Source: CAZXCK01 sp964639225 (GTDB lineage Bacteria > Chloroflexota > Anaerolineae > Aggregatilineales > Phototrophicaceae). Taken from it: a stretch of DNA of 64,000 bases. The stretch is taken from contig CAZXCK010000008.1 in NCBI GenBank assembly GCA_964639225.1, positions 1-64,000 of the forward strand, written 5' to 3'. The notes beneath the pieces are model-generated. The model was not told the DNA's origin. It saw only the letters and a program-made list of their open reading frames with translations, and ran no database searches. The position numbers and the translations under genes were made by a program. Of the stretch, positions 35,642 through 42,296 are shown one piece after another. How positions within the stretch are numbered: position 1 is the stretch's first letter; the number at the start of each line of letters is the position of its first letter.

Positions 35642-35676
35642 GTCCCAGAAAATGGATCTCCGGCTTTTTCGTTTTT
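35633..35676 (+). terminator. Riboswitch-controlled intrinsic terminator
   Basis: Stem AGTCGGA-T-GGTCC (35633-35645, one bulged T) pairs with GGATC-TCCGGCT (35654-35665), loop CAGAAAAT, followed by TTTTTCGTTTTT. A strong intrinsic terminator 30 bp before the fmdB start, placed as the expression platform of the cobalamin aptamer. Confidence 0.85.
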
Positions 35677-35707
35677 GGCAAGTGGTTAAGCAGTAAAGGA
35701 TCGCACA

Positions 35708-35953
35708 ATGCCCGCTTATAACTACCGCTGCACACGCTGTAACAACAGCTTTCAGGTCCGCAAGCAGATGTCAGAACTGGACAACGAAACCTGCTGCCCG
35801 GACTGCGGTTCGCCGCAGACACAGCGACTCATCAGTACGGTGGCCATCTTCTCATCGTCAGCCGATGGTGCCAGACGCGCTTTGGCCGGTGCGCCGTCCT
35901 GCTCTGGGTGCAGTATGGTTGGAACGGGCTGCACGACCTGCGGCCCCCGCTGA
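35708..35953 (+). CDS. FmdB-type zinc-ribbon protein
   Basis: 81 residues beginning MPAYNYRCTRCNNSF (Cys8, Cys11) with a second knuckle CCPDCG (Cys30, Cys33), the FmdB/CxxC_CxxC_SSSS zinc ribbon, and a Cys-rich tail (CSGCSMVGTGCTTCG). FmdB proteins are named for a suggested regulatory role in the formamidase operon; most have no known function. It is the first gene behind the cobalamin riboswitch and lies 54 bp before rdhA2. Possible roles in regulation or maturation of the dehalogenase are inference from position only. AAGGA precedes the ATG. Confidence 0.88.
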   Translation: MPAYNYRCTRCNNSFQVRKQMSELDNETCCPDCGSPQTQRLISTVAIFSSSADGARRALAGAPSCSGCSMVGTGCTTCGPR

Positions 35954-36007
35954 AATCGAGTCGATCAATATTCTCTACTGGCGTTGAGGATTTAGGAGAT
36001 TATTCGC

Positions 36008-37390
36008 ATGCCATCCAATTTGACAAGACGTGAGTTTTTTAAGGACATGGGCCTGCTCAGTATGGGCGCGGCCACTGTCGCCGCACTGGGGCCGATTGAG
36101 GCTTTCGGCGAGAGCTGGAGCGACAAGGCCGGCATCGCCCCGCGCCCACCCTGGGTACGCAGCGTCGACCAGCCCACGGTCGAAATCGACTGGGAGCAGA
36201 TTTATCGCTTCGACGAGCGTAACACCGTCCGTCGTGGTTGGAGCAAGTACCTTGATGAGGAAACATTTGCCCGCGTCAGCGCGGATTTCCGCAACAACGC
36301 CTTCGAGCGTAACCGTCAGGGTTTACCCGGTTACTCCACCCGTGACATCGCCCTTTACCGGGCGTCAGGCATCGGCGCGACCCAGTCCTACCTGGGGCCG
36401 ACCAACGTCGCCACGCCGGAAGAAGGCAATATTGCCCGCTGGGAAGGCACCCCGGAAGAAAACTCTGAGATGATCCGGGCCGCCCTGCGCGCCTTTGGCG
36501 CGGCCACTGTCGGCTTCGTCGAACTGGACGAAAACACCGAGAAGCTCATCTACGGCATCGACCCGGACGGCAAGGAACTCGTTTTCACCGATGAACCGGT
36601 CGCCGAGGAAACCGAAACCACACGCACCATCCCGCGTGAAGCGCGCTACGTCATCACCTGGACGATCCAGATGTCGCAGGAAGGCATGACCCGCAGCCCA
36701 ACACCGCTGGGAGCGGCCACAACCTCTATGAGCTACGCGGTCAACCGCGCTGTTCAGAGCCGTCTGCAGGGTTTCCTGCGCGGTATCGGTTACTACGGCC
36801 TGGGCGAAGCCGAAACCAACGCCCTCGGTATTTCGCCGGCGTTCGGCGTGCTGGCCGGCCTGGGCGAAATGTCTCGCCTCAATCGCATGATCACACCGGA
36901 ATACGGCCCGATGGTGCGCGTCTTCAAGATGCTGACCAACCTGCCGGTGGCCCCCACCCGCCCCATCGACGCCGGTATCATGAACTTCTGTAAAGACTGC
37001 ATGACCTGCGCCACCTACTGCCCGTCCAACAGCCTGAGTACCTCGAAGGAACCGTCCTACGAGACTCAGGGAGCCTGGAGCCGGGGCGGTATCAAGACCT
37101 GGTACGAGAACTCAATCACCTGCCGCAACTACTGGGCCGAAGTCGGCACCAACTGCGGTATCTGTTTCGCCGTCTGCCCGTTCTCGGTTAAGGACCGGGC
37201 GCTCATTCACCAGATGGTCAAAGGTACAGTCGGTACCACCACCATCTTCAACAGCGCCTTTGCCGATATGAGCCGCCGGCTCTATCTCCCCAACCCGGCA
37301 GGCGAACCCCAGAAGGACACCGAAGAATGGTGGAGCCTGGACTTCAGCGAATTCGGTATCGACTCGACACAGGGACACGGCGACGCCTAA
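36008..37390 (+). CDS. rdhA: Reductive dehalogenase RdhA2 (Tat-exported)
   Basis: 460 residues, with a strong AGGAG ribosome binding site. Tat motif TRREFFK. Clusters: Cys328-x2-Cys331-x2-Cys334-x3-Cys338-Pro and Cys372-x10-Cys383-x2-Cys386-x3-Cys390-Pro. Candidate active-site residues Tyr243, Asn271 and Arg304 keep the same spacing (28 and 33 residues) as in RdhA1. The two paralogues are clearly related along their whole length (e.g. GLGEMSRLNRMITPEYGPMVR) but well diverged, so this is an old duplication rather than a recent one. Followed by a canonical rdhB, it is the main catalytic subunit of the riboswitch-controlled unit. Confidence 0.94.
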   Translation: MPSNLTRREFFKDMGLLSMGAATVAALGPIEAFGESWSDKAGIAPRPPWVRSVDQPTVEIDWEQIYRFDERNTVRRGWSKYLDEETFARVSADFRNNAFERNRQGLPGYSTRDIALYRASGIGATQSYLGPTNVATPEEGNIARWEGTPEENSEMIRAALRAFGAATVGFVELDENTEKLIYGIDPDGKELVFTDEPVAEETETTRTIPREARYVITWTIQMSQEGMTRSPTPLGAATTSMSYAVNRAVQSRLQGFLRGIGYYGLGEAETNALGISPAFGVLAGLGEMSRLNRMITPEYGPMVRVFKMLTNLPVAPTRPIDAGIMNFCKDCMTCATYCPSNSLSTSKEPSYETQGAWSRGGIKTWYENSITCRNYWAEVGTNCGICFAVCPFSVKDRALIHQMVKGTVGTTTIFNSAFADMSRRLYLPNPAGEPQKDTEEWWSLDFSEFGIDSTQGHGDA

Positions 37391-37423
37391 CGGCGCCGGT
37401 GTAAAGAAAGGACTAAATGCGAC

Positions 37424-37693
37424 ATGTTACTCTGGCTGTTATTGGGAATTCTGATCGGTGCGGCGGCGATGCTGATGGTAGTCCGCCCGGAAATCAAAGT
37501 AGCCTGGTTTGACTGGATTATCCTGTTCTTTGCCGTTGTCTTCGTCCTGTTAGGGATTGCCAACTACATCGGCAGCATGGAAGAACTCGAACCGCGTCAG
37601 GCGTGGTTTACCCTGATATCCTTCGGCCTACCCGGCCTCATCCTGGGAGCGATTGTTGCCGTACGCATCGTACGCAACCGCGTCCCAGCCTGA
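37424..37693 (+). CDS. rdhB: Reductive dehalogenase membrane anchor RdhB
   Basis: 89 residues with three membrane segments (about 1-20, 27-46, 60-82). The motif IGSMEELEPRQAWFTLISFGLPGLI is typical of RdhB/PceB anchors, which hold the RdhA enzyme on the outer face of the membrane. It follows rdhA2 by 33 bp. In many organisms rdhB follows rdhA in this order. A hairpin separates it from the next gene. Confidence 0.85.
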   Translation: MLLWLLLGILIGAAAMLMVVRPEIKVAWFDWIILFFAVVFVLLGIANYIGSMEELEPRQAWFTLISFGLPGLILGAIVAVRIVRNRVPA

Positions 37694-37732
37694 AAAGCAA
37701 GCGTAATTACCTCTACTAACCCATAGATTTAA

Positions 37733-37763
37733 GCAAGGGAGAGTGCGCGTAACTCTCCCTTGC
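37733..37763 (+). promoter_or_regulatory. Hairpin between rdhB and rdhC
   Basis: Perfect 12-bp inverted repeat (GCAAGGGAGAGT 37733-37744 with 37752-37763), 7-base loop, no T run. Likely an mRNA-stability or partial-termination element separating rdhA2-rdhB from the downstream electron-transfer genes. Confidence 0.6.
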
Positions 37764-37789
37764 CTTCTCCGTTATAGACGCATGGTGAA

Positions 37790-39043
37790 ATGATGAGTAA
37801 GTCGCCCGCGCAATCACCCATTCAGCAGCGCCGCGCCCGCGAGCGCCGCCGTGTCAGCCTGGTCACCCTGCTGGCCTTTGCCGTGCTGGTCGCGGCATGG
37901 CTGATCGGCTATTTCAACACCAGCGACGATGTTTCCGGTTATGTCTCGCAGGTGCTGCCAGATGCCGATCGCATAGAACGCAGCGGCAGCCTATTCACCG
38001 GGTATGCGACTGACGAAAACGGCGACGAGACCGTCATCGGTTACGCGATGGCTGCCTCGGCCACCGGCTACGGCGGCCCCCTGGCTATGATGGTCGGCAC
38101 CGACCCAACCGGTACGATCATTGGATTCAGTGTCATCGAACACCGAGAGACGCCCAACTTCTTCCGCCAGCTCGAACGCCAGGGCTTCTACGAGCAATTC
38201 GCCGGTGCCGATTACAGCGAGCGCCTGCTGGTCGGTGACGACCTGGACGGCGTCAGCGGCGCTACGCTCTCCGCCGAAGCCGTCGCTCAGAGTATCCGCC
38301 AGGCCACACGCAGCATCGCGTCCAGCGCCGTTGATGGCGCCGTCCTGCCACCAGACCCGCGTCCTATTCGCTTTGGCGCACCAGAAGCGACGCTGATCGC
38401 GCTGTTTGTCGTCAGCTTTTTGCTGCATCGCCTTAAGCGCCGCCCCACCATCAAGAAATGGGGACGCTGGGCCATCCTGCTTACCGGCCTGATTGTGCTG
38501 GGCTTCATCTTCAACAAACCACTGACCCTGGCCAACGTCATCGCCTTAATCTCCGGTTACTGGCCAGACTGGCAGACCAATCTGTACTGGTTCCTGCTGT
38601 TGGGCGGCGTCATCGTGGTGACATCCATCCAGGGCAAGAACCCGTATTGCTCGTGGTTCTGCCCGTTCGGCGCGGCGCAGGAAGTGCTGGGAACGATCAG
38701 CGGCGCGAAAGCCTACCAACCGCGCAAACTGTACAGCAAATTGCGTTGGGTGCAGCGTTCGCTGGCCTTTACAGCCATTGCACTGGGACTGGCACTGCGC
38801 CAACCCGGAGCTGCCAGCTACGAGCCATTTGGTACGCTGTTCAACCTCGAAGGCACGTGGCCTCAGTGGGTGCTGCTGATCCTGGTGTTATTCGGATCGC
38901 TTATTGTCTACCGGCCATTCTGCAATTATCTGTGTCCGCTGGACCCGGTTGTAGATTACATTGGCGAAGTACGCCGCTGGGTGAAAAACTTATGGCATCG
39001 AAGAACAAGAAGCGCGAGTCCCGCCTCGGACAGTTCCTCCTAG
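37790..39043 (+). CDS. rdhC: RdhC/NosR-like membrane flavoprotein with FMN-binding domain and CX3CP motifs
   Basis: 417 residues. The first membrane segment (about 22-42) leads to an outer FMN-binding domain (45-185) with the flavinylation motif DGVSGATLS; Thr159 is the predicted covalent FMN site. Five or so further membrane segments carry two cytoplasmic-type motifs, YCSWFCPFG (Cys287, Cys291) and FCNYLCPLDP (Cys378, Cys382). This is the RdhC/PceC/NosR architecture, proposed to pass electrons from quinol to the periplasmic enzyme. The apbE gene two positions downstream would attach the FMN. A role purely in regulation, as once proposed for NosR-like proteins, is the alternative. Confidence 0.88.
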   Translation: MMSKSPAQSPIQQRRARERRRVSLVTLLAFAVLVAAWLIGYFNTSDDVSGYVSQVLPDADRIERSGSLFTGYATDENGDETVIGYAMAASATGYGGPLAMMVGTDPTGTIIGFSVIEHRETPNFFRQLERQGFYEQFAGADYSERLLVGDDLDGVSGATLSAEAVAQSIRQATRSIASSAVDGAVLPPDPRPIRFGAPEATLIALFVVSFLLHRLKRRPTIKKWGRWAILLTGLIVLGFIFNKPLTLANVIALISGYWPDWQTNLYWFLLLGGVIVVTSIQGKNPYCSWFCPFGAAQEVLGTISGAKAYQPRKLYSKLRWVQRSLAFTAIALGLALRQPGAASYEPFGTLFNLEGTWPQWVLLILVLFGSLIVYRPFCNYLCPLDPVVDYIGEVRRWVKNLWHRRTRSASPASDSSS

Positions 39044-39228
39044 CGGGTTATGTCGGTCTGTGTGTCGTGATGGTCGTCCTGGCGCTGGTCGTCGCTTTCT
39101 CAGAACTGAGCGAGACAACGACCCAGCGGCAAAGGGTACCTCTGGAGGCAGCAGGCACGCCGACAATCAGCCCGGTTGTGCTCACACTCGAAGCGCAGGA
39201 AGCCGCGCCAGATAACGCCGCGCCCTGA
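38992..39228 (+). CDS. Small single-span membrane protein overlapping rdhC
   Basis: 78 residues: basic N terminus (MASKNKKRESR), one membrane segment (about 13-38) and a soluble tail rich in Thr/Pro/Ala. It starts 52 bp before the end of rdhC in another frame. I do not recognise the family. The basic-in topology places the tail outside. Position between rdhC and apbE suggests an accessory subunit of the electron-transfer or dehalogenase complex. It could be a non-essential or spurious frame, but the clean Met-basic-hydrophobic layout and the operon continuity argue for a real gene. Confidence 0.55.
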   Translation: MASKNKKRESRLGQFLLAGYVGLCVVMVVLALVVAFSELSETTTQRQRVPLEAAGTPTISPVVLTLEAQEAAPDNAAP

Positions 39229-39281
39229 TTTTTGAAGCGCGCATCGTAGAATCAACACATTTGACGTTGGGAGACAGTCCG

Positions 39282-40295
39282 ATGACACAATCCGCGCAGG
39301 GTTTAACGCGCCGTCAGTTCCTTCGCATCACCGCTTCTGCCGGTGTGCTGCTGGCCGGTGGACTCAGCCTGGCGAACGGCCTGCCCGGCCCCGGCACTGA
39401 GTCCGTGCAGGAAACGCGACTGCTGCTGGGCAGCATCGCCAATCTGACGATCATCAGTGACAATCCACAGCGGGCACGCACTGCCATCGGCGCCGCTTTC
39501 GATCGCATGGCGGCCCTCGAAGATGTGTTCAGCCGGCATCGCCCCGACAGCCAGCTCAGTCAGCTGAACGCCAGCGGCCACCTGAACAACGCCGACCCGG
39601 CGCTGCTTGACGTGCTGGCCCGCGCCATCGATTATGGCCAGCTTACCGGCGGCGCTTTCGACGTGACCATTGAGTCGGTGCATCGCCTCTACCGCGAACA
39701 CGCCCGCGCCGGCACACTGCCACCAGAAGCAGCCGTCCACGCGGCCCGCCAGCTCGTGGACTATCGTCAGGTGAGCATTGACGGCAGCGGCATTCGCCTG
39801 GGTAAGCGGGGCATGGCGCTCACACTCGACGGCATCGCCAAAGGCTACATCGTCGATCAAGGCGTGGCGACGCTGGCCGAACACGGCTTCGGCAGCGTGC
39901 TGGTCGAGCTGGGCGGAGACCTGCACACGCTCGGCGATACCGGCCAGCGCCCCTGGCAGGTCGCCATCCGCCAACCAGATACCGCGCGGCAGTCACGGCG
40001 GCTCGTCGCCCAGGTGACCGGCGCGCTGGCGACATCCGGCGATTATCTCAATACCTTCACCGCCGATCGCCGCCTGCATCACATCCTGGACCCGCACAGC
40101 GGCATCTCCCCGCACGATCTGGCCAGCGCCAGCGTGCTGGCCCCCACCACCGCCGACGCCGACGCGCTCTCGACGGCGCTGCTGGTCATGGGGCATGCGG
40201 GCCTAACCCTCATCCAGCGACTGCCCGGCATCGAGGCGCTCGTCATCGGCAAAGAGGGCAGCATCCAGCAAACACGAGGATTCCAACTGGTCTGA
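39282..40295 (+). CDS. apbE: Tat-exported FAD:protein FMN transferase ApbE
   Basis: 337 residues from ATG 39282 (GGGAG upstream; an in-frame TTG at 39261 is rejected). Tat signal TRRQFLRITASAGVLLAGG. ApbE core: GGAFDVTIESVHRLY, LDGIAKGYIVDQ, VLVELGGDLHTLG, TSGDYLNTF, HHILDPHSGISP and TADADALSTALLVMG. The enzyme uses FAD to attach FMN covalently to Thr/Ser of SGAT-type motifs on the outer side of the membrane. The obvious target is Thr159 of the RdhC-like protein encoded upstream. It ends the dehalogenase operon. Confidence 0.93.
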   Translation: MTQSAQGLTRRQFLRITASAGVLLAGGLSLANGLPGPGTESVQETRLLLGSIANLTIISDNPQRARTAIGAAFDRMAALEDVFSRHRPDSQLSQLNASGHLNNADPALLDVLARAIDYGQLTGGAFDVTIESVHRLYREHARAGTLPPEAAVHAARQLVDYRQVSIDGSGIRLGKRGMALTLDGIAKGYIVDQGVATLAEHGFGSVLVELGGDLHTLGDTGQRPWQVAIRQPDTARQSRRLVAQVTGALATSGDYLNTFTADRRLHHILDPHSGISPHDLASASVLAPTTADADALSTALLVMGHAGLTLIQRLPGIEALVIGKEGSIQQTRGFQLV

Positions 40296-40393
40296 CCGTT
40301 CCGCTGACGCTGGCAAGCAAGCTCATACTTTCATCAACCAGCTACCCCGGCTAGAATTGAGCTGTCAGCACAAATAGGAGCTTTGAGGCCATC

Positions 40394-40879
40394 ATGACTC
40401 AGGTTTACGAAACCCGGCTACCGGGTGTGGGTATTCGTCACGACTTCGTCACACAGGACGGCGACCGCATTGGCGTCATTCTGCATCACAGTGGACGCAG
40501 AGATCTGCTCGTCTATGACTCAGAAGACCCCGACACATCGCTTGTGTCCATCCGGCTGGAGAAAGACGAGGCGCATATCGTCTCCGAGCTGCTGGGCGCT
40601 GTCCACGTCACCCAATCTGTGAATAACGTCCAGCAGGCCATCAAAGGGCTGGTCATCGACTGGATTCCGATCCAGAAAGACTGGGCCTGCGCCGGGCACA
40701 CCATCGCCGAACTGCTCGTCCGCACGCGCACGGGCGTCTCTATTGTGGCCGTCATCCGCAATGATGATACCATCGCCTCACCAGAGGCCGATTTCCGCCT
40801 GGAATCCGGCGATGTAACCGTTGTTGTTGGTACACCAGAAGGCATCAAAAAAGCCGCTGATCTGCTCCACGGAGATTAG
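40394..40879 (+). CDS. khtT: KhtT-like regulatory subunit of a cation/proton antiporter
   Basis: 161 residues: N-terminal domain MTQVYETRLPGVGIRHDFVT with LVYDSEDPDT, then a C-terminal RCK_C/TrkA_C domain (about 85-160: GHTIAELLVRTRTGVSIVAVIRNDD, LESGDVTVVVGTPEGIKKA). This is the KhtT (YhaT) layout; KhtT binds nucleotides and gates its partner antiporter KhtU. The next gene, 3 bp downstream, encodes a KhtU/KefB-like antiporter. Confidence 0.85.
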   Translation: MTQVYETRLPGVGIRHDFVTQDGDRIGVILHHSGRRDLLVYDSEDPDTSLVSIRLEKDEAHIVSELLGAVHVTQSVNNVQQAIKGLVIDWIPIQKDWACAGHTIAELLVRTRTGVSIVAVIRNDDTIASPEADFRLESGDVTVVVGTPEGIKKAADLLHGD

Positions 40880-40882
40880 TTG

Positions 40883-41432
40883 ATGCCCATACTGGCAACC
40901 GAGGTAGCCGAGGCAGCCCATNNNNNNNNNNNNNNNNNNNNNNNNNNNNNNNNNNNNNNNNNNNNNNNNNNNNNNNNNNNNNNNNNNNNNNNNNNNNNNN
41001 NNNNNNNNNNNNNNNNNNNNNCTCAGTCCTCTGCGCGACCTGTTCGCCGCGACATTCTTCCTGTTCTTCAGCCTGCAAATCAACCCCGGCGACATCCCGC
41101 CGGTGCTGCTGCTGGCTATTGCCCTCGGTGTAGTATCCACACTAACCAAAATGTACACCGGATGGTGGGCAGCCGGACGCATCGGGGTCTCAACCCGTGG
41201 TCGCTTTCGCGCTGGCGCGCTGTTGACTTCGCGCGGCGAGTTCTCAATCGTCATCGCCAACATCGGCGCCATGGCCGGGCTGACATCAGACCTGTTAACC
41301 CTCTCAGCCACTTACGTGCTGCTGATGGCGGTAGCCGGTCCACTGCTGGCGCGCGTCATCGACCCGCTGGTGGCTGGGGTCTTACGCCGCCGCCAATCGA
41401 AAACGCAACCCAGCAAACCCTCGGCAGACTGA
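40883..41432 (+). CDS. khtU: KhtU/Kef-type cation/proton antiporter (CPA2), interrupted by assembly gap
   Basis: Only the first 13 residues (before the 100 N) and the last 136 are visible. The C-terminal part has LRDLFAATFFLFFSLQINPG, then KMYTGWWAAGRIGVSTRGR and ALLTSRGEFSIVIANIGAM, the signature of Na+/H+ exchanger-domain CPA2 antiporters of the KhtU/KefB group. Family members have about 390-400 residues, so roughly 240 residues (over 700 bp) are missing and the N run understates the gap. With KhtT it would export K+ (or other monovalent cation) in exchange for protons. Confidence 0.8.
40922..41021. other. Assembly gap (100 N) inside khtU
   Basis: Exactly 100 N, placeholder length. The protein family size implies a true gap of roughly 700 bp or more. 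Confidence 0.99.
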
Positions 41433-41435
41433 ATG

Positions 41436-41467
41436 CAAATGGGCGCGGCAGATGCCGCGCCCATTTG
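41436..41467. terminator. Bidirectional terminator between khtU and aapP
   Basis: Perfect 14-bp stem CAAATGGGCGCGGC / GCCGCGCCCATTTG (41436-41449 with 41454-41467) between the convergent khtU and aapP stops. The outer A/T pairs provide short T tracts on both strands. Confidence 0.75.
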
Positions 41468-41489
41468 TCTACATTTAGCGACCCATCGC

Positions 41490-42266
41490 CTACAGAATCT
41501 GCGACAGAAACAGCTTGGTCCGTTCATGCTGCGGGTTCACGAAGAAATGCTCCGGTGTGCCCACTTCGACGATGCGCCCCTCGTCCATGAAAATTACCCG
41601 GTCGGCCACCTCACGCGCGAAGCCCATCTCATGCGTCACCACGATCATCGTCATGCCGCTGCGCGCCAGTTCTTTCATCACGTCCAGCACCTCTTTAATC
41701 ATCTCCGGGTCGAGCGCGCTGGTCGGCTCGTCAAAGAGCATGATCTTTGGGTTCATCGCCAGCGCCCGCGCGATAGCCACGCGCTGCTGCTGCCCGCCAG
41801 AAAGCTGGCCAGGGTATTTGTCGGCCTGCTCTGGAATGCCCACCCGATCGAGAAGCTGCCTGGCGATGGTTTCCGCCTCGTGGCGCGGACGGCGGCGTAC
41901 ATAACGCTGCGCCAGCGTGATATTCTCCATCACCGTAAGATGCGGAAACAGGTTGAACGACTGGAACACCATCCCGGTCTCGCGGCGAATGGCGCCAATG
42001 TTGGCGATGTCGTTGGTCAACTCGATGCCATCAACGATGATATCACCCTGCTGGTGCTCTTCCAGCCGGTTGATGCAGCGAATCAACGTGGACTTACCCG
42101 ACCCCGATGGGCCGATCACCACCACCACTTCACGTTCGCCCACTTCCATATTGATGTCTTTGAGGACATGGAACTCGCCAAACCACTTGTTCATATCCCG
42201 ACAGGTAATAATGGGCGGGCCGATAGAGTGTTCCACAGGCGCAGTCTGGTCGTTGGCTTGTGCCAT
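41490..42266 (-). CDS. aapP: Polar amino-acid ABC transporter ATPase (AapP/GlnQ-like)
   Basis: 258 residues: Walker A GPSGSGKST, Q-loop FQSFNLFPHLTV, signature LSGGQQQRVAIARAL, Walker B IMLFDEPTSALDPEM and His in VVTHEMGFA. This is a short PAAT-family ATPase without regulatory domain. It ends the aapJ-Q-M-P unit and is 30 bp after aapM. Confidence 0.93.
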   Translation of the reverse strand: MAQANDQTAPVEHSIGPPIITCRDMNKWFGEFHVLKDINMEVGEREVVVVIGPSGSGKSTLIRCINRLEEHQQGDIIVDGIELTNDIANIGAIRRETGMVFQSFNLFPHLTVMENITLAQRYVRRRPRHEAETIARQLLDRVGIPEQADKYPGQLSGGQQQRVAIARALAMNPKIMLFDEPTSALDPEMIKEVLDVMKELARSGMTMIVVTHEMGFAREVADRVIFMDEGRIVEVGTPEHFFVNPQHERTKLFLSQIL

Positions 42267-42296
42267 GAGTTATCTACCTCGCTCAGTACAAAACGA

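Noticed and set aside
35524..35721. Short + frame across the riboswitch, and - frame 35514-35822 in the same place
   Set aside because: The sequence is explained by the cobalamin aptamer and its terminator; no ribosome binding site or protein features.
40880..41590. Long + frame reading through the N gap and past the khtU stop
   Set aside because: It is an artefact of translating the 100 N; the frame with CPA2 antiporter motifs ends at 41432.
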